Below the pieces are notes generated by a model that searched no databases, was not told the origin of the DNA, and saw only the letters and a program-made list of their open reading frames with translations. Below are positions 42,822 to 51,579 of a stretch of 64,000 nt of DNA, in pieces. Position 1 is the first letter of the stretch; each line of letters starts with the position of its first letter. Source of the stretch: JBBSUQ01 sp964389755. Lineage in GTDB: Bacteria > Bacteroidota > Bacteroidia > Flavobacteriales_D > Crocinitomicaceae. The translations under genes were made by a program, and so were the position numbers. The stretch is from NCBI GenBank assembly GCA_964389755.1, contig CAYMEW010000016.1, positions 1 to 64,000 on the forward strand, in the 5' to 3' direction.

Positions 42822-42849
42822 TTCACTTTTCTGAATTCGTGATATTTTT

Positions 42850-42880
42850 AAGCTTCCTGAATTAAGGAGGCTTTTCTTAT
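42850..42880 (+). terminator. Rho-independent terminator of the rpmB operon
   Basis: AAGCTTCCT (42850-42858) pairs with AGGAGGCTT (42865-42873), one T-G wobble, around GAATTA, followed by a T-rich stretch. Confidence 0.8.
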
Positions 42881-42891
42881 TTTTACATACT

Positions 42892-43845
42892 ATGGCATTA
42901 TTCGGATTATTTTCCCGCGAAAAAAAAGAGACTCTCGATAAAGGACTCGAAAAAACACGGCAGAGTTTCCTGTCCAAAATGGCACGTGCACTCGTCGGGA
43001 AGTCGACTGTGGACGATGAAGTGCTCGACAGCCTCGAAGAAACGCTGATTACCTCCGATGTGGGTGTAAACACGACCCTCCGGATCATCGAACGCATCGA
43101 GGAACGGGTGTCGCGAGACAAAGTCATGAACACTTCCGAACTAAATGCGATCCTGCGTGAGGAAATTGCCGCACTGCTGGACGAAAATAATGCGACAGCC
43201 AACGTTGATTTTAACTTTGAACGCAAGAACGATACGCCTTACGTGATCATGGTGGTGGGCGTAAACGGAGTCGGTAAAACCACGACGATTGGTAAACTCG
43301 CTCACCAGTTTAAGAAAAGCGGTAAAAAAGTAGTGCTTGGTGCAGCGGATACCTTCCGGGCTGCGGCCGTGGATCAACTGATCATCTGGTCGGAACGCGT
43401 GGGTGTGCCGATCGTGCAACAGGGAATGGGTGCTGACCCCGCCTCGGTTGCTTTTGATACCCTGCAGTCGGCCGTAGCTCAAAATGCGGACGTAGTGATC
43501 ATCGACACGGCCGGGCGCCTTCACAACAAGGTGAACCTCATGAACGAACTCAGCAAGATCCGTCGCGTGATGGAAAAAGTAATTCCCGATGCACCGCACG
43601 AAGTATTGCTCGTACTCGACGGTTCTACCGGTCAGAATGCATACGAACAGGCTAAACAGTTTTCGCTTGCAACCAGTATCAATGCGCTGGCCATCACAAA
43701 ACTCGACGGAACGGCAAAAGGTGGGGTGGTCATCGGTATTTCCGACCAAATGAAGATCCCTGTAAAATACATCGGCGTGGGAGAGGGAATGGAAGATCTC
43801 CAGGTCTTTAACAAAACCGAATTCGTCGACTCACTGTTCAATTAA
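42892..43845 (+). CDS. ftsY: Signal recognition particle receptor FtsY
   Basis: SRP receptor GTPase, 317 aa, docks ribosome-SRP complexes at the inner membrane for insertion of membrane proteins. N-terminal helical (N) domain (about 20-100), then NG GTPase: G1 GVNGVGKT (123-130), G2-like DTFRAAAVDQL, G3 DTAGR (205-209), G4 TKLDG (269-273), and GVGEGMEDLQVF at the end. The acidic A domain of E. coli FtsY is nearly absent, as in most Bacteroidota. Confidence 0.97.
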   Translation: MALFGLFSREKKETLDKGLEKTRQSFLSKMARALVGKSTVDDEVLDSLEETLITSDVGVNTTLRIIERIEERVSRDKVMNTSELNAILREEIAALLDENNATANVDFNFERKNDTPYVIMVVGVNGVGKTTTIGKLAHQFKKSGKKVVLGAADTFRAAAVDQLIIWSERVGVPIVQQGMGADPASVAFDTLQSAVAQNADVVIIDTAGRLHNKVNLMNELSKIRRVMEKVIPDAPHEVLLVLDGSTGQNAYEQAKQFSLATSINALAITKLDGTAKGGVVIGISDQMKIPVKYIGVGEGMEDLQVFNKTEFVDSLFN

Positions 43846-43916
43846 CCAGGATTTTACCGAAACGAAATACCCGGATAATCCGTAGATTTACACCTGAATT
43901 TTTTAACTGAAAAAGC

Positions 43917-44294
43917 ATGGAAACTCAGGAAACACCAATCAGCACCGGGAATGTGCCCTTTGAAAAGACAATCGGCATTCTCGCTTACTGCACGCTCATC
44001 GGATGGATCATTGCCCTGGTGATGAACTCTGAAAAACAGGGAGAAGAAAAACGCTACAATGCCTTTCACATTCGGCAGATGCTCGGACTTTTCATTTTTG
44101 CCTTCGGTCTTTATGTCGTTATGACAGCCATGGTATTTATCTTCGTTCCCGTCGTATTTCTGTTTCAGCTCGTGTGGCTCGGATTTTTCGTGCTCTGGCT
44201 GTTAGGTCTTATAGCAGCCGTAAACGGACAGCGCAAACCGATTCCGGTGATCGGACAAACTGTTGAAAATATGCTCGGCACGGCATTCGAATAA
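43917..44294 (+). CDS. DUF4870-like small membrane protein
   Basis: 125 aa with three or four hydrophobic segments (about 19-37, 58-90, 80-100) and the family-type KRYNAFHIRQMLGLFIF between helices 1 and 2. The C-terminal KPIPVIGQTVENML is also characteristic of DUF4870/Tic20-like proteins. Inner membrane; role unknown. A strong terminator follows. Confidence 0.85.
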   Translation: METQETPISTGNVPFEKTIGILAYCTLIGWIIALVMNSEKQGEEKRYNAFHIRQMLGLFIFAFGLYVVMTAMVFIFVPVVFLFQLVWLGFFVLWLLGLIAAVNGQRKPIPVIGQTVENMLGTAFE

Positions 44295-44315
44295 ATTTCA
44301 TCTAACGTATTGATT

Positions 44316-44350
44316 AAAAGCTGTCGGCTCATTCCCGGACAGCTTTTTTT
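44316..44350 (+). terminator. Rho-independent terminator
   Basis: AAAAGCTGTC (44316-44325) pairs with GACAGCTTTT (44338-44347), with T continuing to 44350. It closes the DUF4870 gene. Confidence 0.85.
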
Positions 44351-44361
44351 GCGCATATTTT

Positions 44362-44392
44362 TTTGCGTGAACTGAATTATATGCTACCTTTA
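44362..44392 (+). promoter_or_regulatory. Promoter TTTG-N19-TACCTTTA
   Basis: TTTG (44362-44365), 19 bp, then TACCTTTA (44385-44392), one mismatch to the -7 consensus. It is 119 bp before the M43 protease ATG, so a long leader is implied. Confidence 0.45.
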
Positions 44393-44511
44393 AGTCGCTA
44401 AATTAAACTCAAAAACGTTAGATTATGTTGTGTATCCGTGTTACGTAAAGCCGGTTTAACCGGACAGACCTGCCCTTCAACACATTGTTTACTTCTACTA
44501 TTATCTTAATT

Positions 44512-47500
44512 ATGAAAATTACACTTTCAAAAAAATCCGCATGGTTAGTTGTGAGTGGTCTGTTGGCCGGTATCGCACCTTTGCGGGCTCAAAACCAGGC
44601 TCCCGTGATTCGCTGCGCCACCATGCAGGTCGATTCGATGAGACGGGCGGAAAATCCCAACATCGGTTCACTGGCAGATTTCGAAGAATGGATCGCCGGT
44701 GAGATCGAACGCAAGCAAAATTCAAAGATCATCGGAGGGGTTTACCAAATCCCGGTTGTCTTCCATGTGGTGCATAACAGTAACGAAGCAGTAGGCGTCG
44801 GAAGAAATATTTCCTTTGCCGCGATCCAGTCCCAAATTGATGTCCTTAACGAGGATTTTCGGAAAATGTTCGGATCGAATGGTTACAATACACACCCCGA
44901 CGGTGCCGATACACAGATCGAATTTTGCCTCGCACAAAGGCGTCCCGATGGTTCCGCGTTTCCGGCCGGAGAACCGGGCGTAAACCGGATCAACCGGAAT
45001 ACTGCAGGATTTAACTCGCCACCGTATTCCACGAATTACATTGACAACACGATCAAAACCTGGACCTATAATAATAACGTTCCGACAGCGACGCGTGGTT
45101 GGGATCCGGCTCAATACATGAACATCTGGATCTGTGATATCAGCAACGGAATCCTAGGTTATGCGCAATTCCCTGAATCTGCGCTTGGCGGAATGGGCTG
45201 CGGCTCACAGAACGAAGCAACGGACGGCGTCGTGTTTCTCTATAATTCAATCGGGAAAAGCAGTGTAACCGGATTTCCGGCTCCATATAACGAAGGACGT
45301 ACCGCAACGCATGAGATCGGCCACTGGCTCGGACTTCGTCACATCTGGGGCGATGGTGGCTGCGGAGTGGATGACTTCTGCAATGACACACCGCTTTCAG
45401 ACAATCCGAATTTCGGATGCCCCAACGGACACGTCTCCTGTGGCTCAACGGACATGATCGAAAATTACATGGATTACACAGACGATCTCTGTATGAACAT
45501 TTTTACCAATGACCAGAAAATGCGGATGCGGACCGTACTTGAAAGCAGTCCGCTGCGACTTTCACTCATCAATTCGGATGCCTGCACGCCGCCGAACCCT
45601 TCGGATGCAGCAATTGTTGATATTTTGCAACCGCGCGGAGATAATTGCGCCGGCGGAATCACGCCACAGGCCGTGCTTAAAAATCGCGGCGGGACGAATC
45701 TCACATCCGCAATCATTAATTATGAACTGGATAACGGAACACCGGTAGCGTTTAACTGGACGGGTAACCTGGCGCCTTCAGCTACTGCAAACGTAAGCTT
45801 GCCGGTTTTTAATGCGCCGCTCGGAATTCACAACCTGAAAGTCTACAGTACCCTGCCGAACACAACCGCCGATCCGTTTACGGTATACGATACTACCGAA
45901 ATTACCTTTGTCATTTCAAACGGCATCATGCCTCCGTATACACAGGATTTCGATGGCGGTGTTTTCCCCCCGGACATTAAATGGAGCAGTATCAACCCGA
46001 ATAACGACTGCTACGAATGGCTGGGCGGAACGGGAACTTCCAGCAGCGGGCAAAACAACAATGCATCCGCGCTAATGCCTAATTTCGGCAACAATACTTC
46101 CGGAAGCGAGCACCTTGTAACGCCGGTATTTACCTTACCGTGTAACGTGACGAATGCACAACTTTCCTTTGACGTGGCGTACCGCAAAAGAAGTTCGGGA
46201 ACCAATGACGCACTTTTCATTGACATTTCTGAAGATTGCGGTGCAAGCTGGAATTCCACACCGATCTATTCCAAATCAGGAAGTACGTTGGCAACCCTGG
46301 GAACTTCCACGAATTATTTTATCCCTTCAAACGGTTCGGACTGGCGGAACGAGGTTGTGAGCCTGCAAAGTTTCGTGGGAGCGACTTCCAAGAATGTACG
46401 TTTCCGTTTCCGGGGACAAACCGCAAACGGGAACAACCTCTACATCGACAATTTTTCGTTCACTGCCGTTTCTCCCGCAGAGATCGCCGTGAGTGAAAGC
46501 ACCCTCGAAGTATACGATGAAGGTTTTTACAATTACCCGCTGACGGCTGCAGGTAGTTCTTCCTCAGCCACGTTCACCGTTACGAATACCGGAACTTCTC
46601 CACTCACGCTGAACAACCCGATCACCGTATCGGGTACCGCTTTCTCCCTCGGAACCGGCTTCTCATCAACCACGCTGGCTCCCGGGGCCTCCACGACATT
46701 TACCGTGCTCTTCAGCCCGTCCGGAGGAGGTAATTTTACAGGGAATGTGAGTTTCGGAAACAACGACTGTGATGAGGGAACGTATAACTTCGTGCTCAAC
46801 GGCACCGGCACGGGATCTGTGACTGTCGTTGCCGATTTCAGCATAAATACCACGCAGATTTGCCAGGGCAGTACAGCGACTTTTACCGATGCCTCGCAAA
46901 ATGCTACTTCCTGGTCCTGGGATTTCGGTTCGGGAGCTTCTCCGGCCACTGCAACCGGCGCCGGACCTCACACGGTTACATACAGCACTTCCGGTAGCAA
47001 AACGATCATGCTGACGGTTAACGGTTCGCAAAGTACCACGCAAACGCTGATGGTGAATGCAACACCGACCGTAACACAGAATTCCATCGGGACATTGTGT
47101 GTGGAAGGATCACCTTTTGTTCTCCAGGGCGGTTCACCTGCGGGGGGAACGTACAGCGGAACCGCGGTAACCGGTTCTACCTTCAGTCCGGCCGTGGCCG
47201 GCGAGGGATCTTTCCCGATTACGTACAGTTACACGGATGGAAACGGTTGTGGAGGAAGTGCGCAGATCACGATCGTGGTGCAGGCCTGTGCGAGTGTCGG
47301 CGAACTGGCCAGCGCGGGACTTTCGGTTTTTCCAAATCCATCGGACGGACATTTTACAATCCGGGACGAAAAAACCTTACTTACGGACGTACAGGTTTAC
47401 GATCAACAGGGAAAACTGGTTAAAAGCTTAAAACCGGATGGTTCACAGCAAATGCAGGTCGATCTGAGCAATTTTGCGGCAGGCGCATATACGGTGCATC

Positions 47501-47550
47501 TTGTAACGCTACAGGGAAGTTACCACTCGCGCATTGTGGTTCAACATTAA
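44512..47550 (+). CDS. Secreted M43 family zinc metalloprotease with T9SS sorting domain
   Basis: 1012 aa. Signal peptide ~1-26 (LVVSGLLAGIAPLRAQ). A pappalysin-type (M43) catalytic domain spans ~70-360: zinc site HEIGHWLGLRH (267-277) and Met-turn NYMDYTDD (318-325), with Cys pairs suited to disulfides. Behind it lie a CARDB-like domain (~365-475), a MAM/jellyroll-like domain (~485-665), a choice-of-anchor D domain (TFTVTNTGTSPLTLNNPITV), a PKD domain (STATFTDASQNATSWSWDFG), and a type A T9SS tail (SVFPNPSDGHFTIRD). It should be displayed on or released from the cell surface to degrade protein. ATG at 44512 chosen so the signal peptide is N-terminal. Confidence 0.93.
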   Translation: MKITLSKKSAWLVVSGLLAGIAPLRAQNQAPVIRCATMQVDSMRRAENPNIGSLADFEEWIAGEIERKQNSKIIGGVYQIPVVFHVVHNSNEAVGVGRNISFAAIQSQIDVLNEDFRKMFGSNGYNTHPDGADTQIEFCLAQRRPDGSAFPAGEPGVNRINRNTAGFNSPPYSTNYIDNTIKTWTYNNNVPTATRGWDPAQYMNIWICDISNGILGYAQFPESALGGMGCGSQNEATDGVVFLYNSIGKSSVTGFPAPYNEGRTATHEIGHWLGLRHIWGDGGCGVDDFCNDTPLSDNPNFGCPNGHVSCGSTDMIENYMDYTDDLCMNIFTNDQKMRMRTVLESSPLRLSLINSDACTPPNPSDAAIVDILQPRGDNCAGGITPQAVLKNRGGTNLTSAIINYELDNGTPVAFNWTGNLAPSATANVSLPVFNAPLGIHNLKVYSTLPNTTADPFTVYDTTEITFVISNGIMPPYTQDFDGGVFPPDIKWSSINPNNDCYEWLGGTGTSSSGQNNNASALMPNFGNNTSGSEHLVTPVFTLPCNVTNAQLSFDVAYRKRSSGTNDALFIDISEDCGASWNSTPIYSKSGSTLATLGTSTNYFIPSNGSDWRNEVVSLQSFVGATSKNVRFRFRGQTANGNNLYIDNFSFTAVSPAEIAVSESTLEVYDEGFYNYPLTAAGSSSSATFTVTNTGTSPLTLNNPITVSGTAFSLGTGFSSTTLAPGASTTFTVLFSPSGGGNFTGNVSFGNNDCDEGTYNFVLNGTGTGSVTVVADFSINTTQICQGSTATFTDASQNATSWSWDFGSGASPATATGAGPHTVTYSTSGSKTIMLTVNGSQSTTQTLMVNATPTVTQNSIGTLCVEGSPFVLQGGSPAGGTYSGTAVTGSTFSPAVAGEGSFPITYSYTDGNGCGGSAQITIVVQACASVGELASAGLSVFPNPSDGHFTIRDEKTLLTDVQVYDQQGKLVKSLKPDGSQQMQVDLSNFAAGAYTVHLVTLQGSYHSRIVVQH

Positions 47551-47570
47551 TCGGAAAACTAATAATCAGG

Positions 47571-47597
47571 AGGGATGTCTTACGGCATCCCTTTTTT
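47571..47597 (+). terminator. Rho-independent terminator
   Basis: AGGGATG (47571-47577) pairs with CATCCCT (47586-47592), followed by T to 47597. It ends the M43 protease transcript just before the convergent barrel gene. Confidence 0.85.
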
Positions 47598-47599
47598 AT

Positions 47600-49318
47600 T
47601 TAATACTCGACTTCGGGCATTTCGATGCTGATATCCGGGAGGTACAGGTCGTAGATCCACGTGGGATTCAACTTGAAGGTACTTTCTTTAAAGGACGGAT
47701 AAAACGTGAAAGAAAAGCGCAACTCGTTAATGACCAGGTTTTCATTACGAAGCAGAATTCCCAGTCCGTAAGCCTGGTACCAGGGTTGTACAATCAGTTG
47801 ACTTTGCAGGGCACTAAGGTTTGCAAATGCCGCGTATACGAAGGCTCCGATATTAAAACCAAGTACTTTGTAAGGAGTGTAAAGAATGTTTGTAGCCGTC
47901 AGTGACGTTTTACTGATCCCGGACAATACATCGCTGTTGACATTGAGGAATCCGTCTTCATTATCGAGATAGAGTCTGCTGAAAAAACCATCCGACCCCA
48001 CATGTCGGAACTTTGTGCTCACGAAAAAGCGATTCTTAAACTTCCGGTCGATCACGAGCGGGGAGAGGTACAGCAATTTATAGGTCGTGGAAGAAGAATT
48101 AAAGGCACTTTCCCCGGAGAACGTTCGTACATAATCTATGCGACCGTTGAGGTATCCGAATTTTTGCTTGATAGCCATCCCGACATTGAAACCCGCGTAG
48201 TTAATGTCGCCACTTGCGCGGTGAAAAGACTTTCCCAGTAGTCCGTTTATGTAAAAACCGACCGGCAGGTCTTCGGAATATACGAAACGGTAAATGTAAT
48301 TATCGACAAAATACTTCCGCTTGACAAAACCGAAGTTGAACAGTACCGTATGCCCGCTTTGATTGAGGATATTTAGTGCTGTGTCATACGTATTCACATC
48401 GCTGATCGTTTCTTCTTTGCTGTAATAACGAACATTGGTTACGAGGTTGTTGGAAAACTCGTGTTCTTTATTCTTGAAATTAAGGTCGAAGGCATGCCCG
48501 AACCACATGTCTGTCCTGTTCACCACTGAAACGTAATCTGCAATGATTGAATCTTTGTTGTAACGGAACTTCTCGCTGTTCACCGAACTTACGGTTGCGC
48601 CATAGCCATAGCGGAACAAGCCGGATATATAGCGCCGATTTAGTCCGAATTCCTGGATGTAATTGCGATCCGAGGTGGAGTAGTTTGCTTTTAACTGAAT
48701 GTAAGAATCCCACAGGTTCTCGTCGACGTAATTAAAAGTGCTGAAGGCGTACTTTTGACCGGCCACGCCGAGATCGTAGTTCAGTTTACTCCCGGTTCCG
48801 GCCACGTTCAGGTATTTCAAGGTGTAAATATTGATATCGTCACGCTTGCTGAATCCGACATTGAACGGGAAACGGTCCTGGACAATGATCACAATGCGGT
48901 AATGCCCTCGTCGCCTTGTGCGGTGTGTGATAATGCGCGCATCGCGGATGACAAGTGAACGGCGCAGGAGACGTTCCGATTCCTTGAGTTCTATCGGGCG
49001 CACTGTGTCGTTTTCCGAGAACAGAATGTGCTGGCGGATCACGCGTTCCTTGGTTGAGATCACGAATGCATTCCCGAAGCGTTTGATAAAAGCGGTGTCA
49101 ACCTTCGTGGTGTCGTAAACATCGTAGCCGAGTGGCAGCATGACGTGAACTTCGATCTCGTCAATGATGAAGCGTTTGGCTTTCGGATCGATCTCGTATT
49201 TGAGCGCACTGGCCTCTTCAAAGAAAAGACTGTCCGTGCTGTCGTACAATTCATCTTCCTCCTGCGCCGAAAGCGGGAGCCAGATCATGCAAAAAAGGAA
49301 GAGTGGAAAAAGTTTCAT
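47600..49318 (-). CDS. BamA/TamA-like outer-membrane beta-barrel protein
   Basis: 572 aa. Signal peptide ~1-18 (MKLFPLFLFCMIWLPLSAQ). Residues ~45-170 look like one or two POTRA-like modules: KRFIIDEIEVHVMLPLGYDV, then RDARIITHRTRRRGHYRIVIIVQDRFPF. The rest alternates polar and aromatic residues in many strands (YAFSTFNYVDENLWDSYIQL), a 16-stranded barrel pattern. The C-terminus (SIEMPEVEY) is atypical for a BamA-recognised last strand. It may insert or export outer-membrane proteins or lipids; the main BamA is probably elsewhere. ATG at 49318 chosen for the signal peptide. Confidence 0.78.
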   Translation of the reverse strand: MKLFPLFLFCMIWLPLSAQEEDELYDSTDSLFFEEASALKYEIDPKAKRFIIDEIEVHVMLPLGYDVYDTTKVDTAFIKRFGNAFVISTKERVIRQHILFSENDTVRPIELKESERLLRRSLVIRDARIITHRTRRRGHYRIVIIVQDRFPFNVGFSKRDDINIYTLKYLNVAGTGSKLNYDLGVAGQKYAFSTFNYVDENLWDSYIQLKANYSTSDRNYIQEFGLNRRYISGLFRYGYGATVSSVNSEKFRYNKDSIIADYVSVVNRTDMWFGHAFDLNFKNKEHEFSNNLVTNVRYYSKEETISDVNTYDTALNILNQSGHTVLFNFGFVKRKYFVDNYIYRFVYSEDLPVGFYINGLLGKSFHRASGDINYAGFNVGMAIKQKFGYLNGRIDYVRTFSGESAFNSSSTTYKLLYLSPLVIDRKFKNRFFVSTKFRHVGSDGFFSRLYLDNEDGFLNVNSDVLSGISKTSLTATNILYTPYKVLGFNIGAFVYAAFANLSALQSQLIVQPWYQAYGLGILLRNENLVINELRFSFTFYPSFKESTFKLNPTWIYDLYLPDISIEMPEVEY

Positions 49319-49357
49319 GCTTTCAAAAGCGGTAAACAATTTCCGGGGGTGCTTGGT

Positions 49358-50365
49358 TCACTCAAAACGGCTTTTCGGAAGATCGAGCCATTCAAGTGTA
49401 CTGTTACAAAAGATATCTTCCACGGTTTGCGGGTCCAGATCGCTTTCTTCGATGAACTTCCCGATCTCGAGGTCGCCCAGCGGGAAAGGATAGTCCGAAC
49501 CGAGGCAAATCCGCCGGCTTCCCTGTAATTTCAACATGTATTTCAAGGCGTCAATGTCGTGCGTAATGCAGTCTATCCAGAACTTTCCGACATATTCTCT
49601 CGGGTTTACCGGGTTGTCGATCGCAACGAGGTCCGGGCGACAGTTAAAGCCGTGTTCGATCCTTCCGAGTGTGGGCAGAAAAGAACCGCCGGCATGTGAG
49701 AAACAAACGCGTAAATCCGGAAGTCGTTCCAGTACACCGCCAAAGATCAGTGAACAGGCAGCGCGTGAGGTTTCTGCAGGCATCCCGACAAGCCATGGAA
49801 GCCAGTATTTGCGCATGGAATCAAAGCCCATCATTTGCCAGGGATGGATTAAAACGGCCATTCCAAGGCGTTCGCATGCTTCAAAGATCGGGAAGAACTC
49901 GTCTTCACTCAGGTTCTTGTCGTTAATATTGGAGCCGATCTGAATCCCGGAAAGCCCGATGTTTTTGCAGCGTTCGAGTTCTTTGATCGCCATATCGGTA
50001 TCCTGCATCGGAAGGGTTCCGAGACCGACATAATGTTTCGGATATTCCCGAACGAGTCCGGCGATGTGATCATTGAGGTATTGTGACAGTTCGAGGCAGT
50101 GTTCCGCCTTTGCCCAGTAAGAAAACATCACCGGGATGGTGCAGACCACCTGTACCTGTGCATTAAAGGTTTCATATTCCGGAATACGCTTTTCGGCATT
50201 CCAGCAATTTTCACGAATGCGTCGGAAGAAACGTCCGCCCTGCATCATGTCGGCCGTGTCGTCATCATTGTGTTCCAGCATGATAAAGTCCCCATAGCCG
50301 AATTTTTTGGTCCAGTCTGGCAGGTTGCGTGGAATAATATGCGTGTGCATGTCTATTTTCAGCAT
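49358..50365 (-). CDS. Amidohydrolase, 2-amino-3-carboxymuconate-6-semialdehyde decarboxylase type
   Basis: 335-aa zinc enzyme of the ACMSD group of amidohydrolases; ACMSD removes a carboxyl group from the intermediate of tryptophan/kynurenine breakdown that would otherwise give quinolinate. Metal ligands are all present at ACMSD-like spacing: His7 and His9 (DMHTHIIP), His174 (VLIHPWQM), His224 (CFSHAGGSF), Asp291 (GSDYPFPLGD). RRIRENCWNAEKRI matches the substrate-arginine region. No other kynurenine-pathway gene lies nearby. Cytoplasmic. Confidence 0.9.
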   Translation of the reverse strand: MLKIDMHTHIIPRNLPDWTKKFGYGDFIMLEHNDDDTADMMQGGRFFRRIRENCWNAEKRIPEYETFNAQVQVVCTIPVMFSYWAKAEHCLELSQYLNDHIAGLVREYPKHYVGLGTLPMQDTDMAIKELERCKNIGLSGIQIGSNINDKNLSEDEFFPIFEACERLGMAVLIHPWQMMGFDSMRKYWLPWLVGMPAETSRAACSLIFGGVLERLPDLRVCFSHAGGSFLPTLGRIEHGFNCRPDLVAIDNPVNPREYVGKFWIDCITHDIDALKYMLKLQGSRRICLGSDYPFPLGDLEIGKFIEESDLDPQTVEDIFCNSTLEWLDLPKSRFE

Positions 50366-50567
50366 ACTTCGAAATATTTGTCGGCAAAAATAGAAAATTT
50401 TACTCCAGCCGGGGCGCTAAAGAGTTTTCCGACCCGATTGACGGTTAAAAGCCGTCGAAGAAAATACGCATTTCTTAAAATTGATTAAAAAGTTAACCTT
50501 TTTGCGGGTAAGTTGTTGCAATTATATGGGTAGCTGTGCTATTCCTGTTTCAAAAACATTAAAGAGT

Positions 50568-50969
50568 ATGAAAGAGCAAGATAAAAAAGGCGAACGTTTT
50601 GAAGATTTTCAAAAAGAACAAAACAATAATGAACTGTTCCCGCAGGGAAGTCGTCGCGACGGAGCGAAACATGTTTCCAACGAGCGCGATGAAACAACCG
50701 GTGAATTTGACCTGAACGAGACAGAAATTGAAAATTCCATCAGTGGAAATCGCCAGATCGAAAAAGATTACAACGGTATTTCTGACGATGCGGATTATGA
50801 CGGTCAGGATCCTGATGCGCTGCACGGTTTTTCCGATGCCAAAGAAGGACTGGAGTCTGATATTCGCAACGAAGAGCGAAAAATTCAGCGCGGAGATACG
50901 GATATGCCCCAGGAATATGAGGATGACTCCGATGTGAATGAGAACATCAAGGGTGGAAAAGTGAAGTAA
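50568..50969 (+). CDS. Small acidic, probably disordered protein
   Basis: 133 aa from ATG at 50568; an in-frame Met at 50481 would add a stretch unlike the rest. Very rich in Asp, Glu, Asn, Lys and Gly with almost no hydrophobic core (DDADYDGQDPDALHGFSDAK, EYEDDSDVNENIKGGKVK). No signal peptide or membrane segment. Such proteins are often stress-induced or bind nucleic acids or metals, but that is a guess. Family not recognised. 202 bp of non-coding DNA precedes it, without a clear promoter box. Confidence 0.65.
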   Translation: MKEQDKKGERFEDFQKEQNNNELFPQGSRRDGAKHVSNERDETTGEFDLNETEIENSISGNRQIEKDYNGISDDADYDGQDPDALHGFSDAKEGLESDIRNEERKIQRGDTDMPQEYEDDSDVNENIKGGKVK

Positions 50970-51135
50970 GGTAGTTTTAGACGGTTTTTAGCAGAAAAAG
51001 CGAATTTTTAGTGTAAATCGACATTTTTTAGCCAATTTTTGTTGAAAATTAACTGATTTAGGTTAAAAATGACAAGTTTCCTTGGTCAATCGAGGGGAAA
51101 GTTTATATTGTCGGAAAAACAAACTGTATTAGAAA
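50970..51135. other. Phased TTTTTAG intergenic DNA
   Basis: 166 AT-rich bp. T-tracts ending TTTTAG or TTTTTAG stop at 50980, 50991, 51011 and 51031, that is 11, 20 and 20 bp apart, near one and two helical turns; another TTTAG ends at 51061. This spacing predicts bent DNA upstream of the acetyltransferase operon. TTTATATTG near 51102 is a weak -7 candidate. Confidence 0.5.
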
Positions 51136-51576
51136 ATGAAAGTAAAAAACTACACGGCTGTCACAAAACCTTCGCAGCTGGAAAAAGAGGAAATTGTAGA
51201 ATTTCTTTTTCAGCATTTGGATCAATACGGAGACCCGCGTGAACAGATCACCTCGGCCATTAATTACGCGATCAAGGAAAAAATCTCGTTTGGCGGGAAC
51301 GTGGTCACGCTTCGAAACGACGATGATAAGCTCATCGGTGCAGTCGTGCTTAATCAAACTGGTATGGGGGGGTATATTCCTGAAAATATACTTGTATACA
51401 TCGCGATCCATGCAGATTATCGCGGCAAGGGGATCGGTCGAAAGTTGATGGAAGAAGCTATCAAAAATACGGCAGGTGATATTGCGCTCCACGTGGAGGC
51501 GAACAACCCGGCAAAATTCCTTTACGAAAAACTTGGCTTTACCAATCCGTACCTCGAGATGAGGTTAAAAAAATAA
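51136..51576 (+). CDS. GNAT family N-acetyltransferase
   Basis: 146-aa acetyltransferase of the GCN5-related fold that moves acetyl from acetyl-CoA to an amine. The CoA-phosphate loop is YRGKGIGRKLMEEAI (about 95-109), preceded by a beta strand ILVYIAIHADY, and followed by LHVEANNPAKFLYEKLGF, the usual end. Substrate not deducible from sequence. It starts the operon acetyltransferase-symporter-racemase, with three bases before the next gene. Confidence 0.92.
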   Translation: MKVKNYTAVTKPSQLEKEEIVEFLFQHLDQYGDPREQITSAINYAIKEKISFGGNVVTLRNDDDKLIGAVVLNQTGMGGYIPENILVYIAIHADYRGKGIGRKLMEEAIKNTAGDIALHVEANNPAKFLYEKLGFTNPYLEMRLKK

Positions 51577-51579
51577 ACG

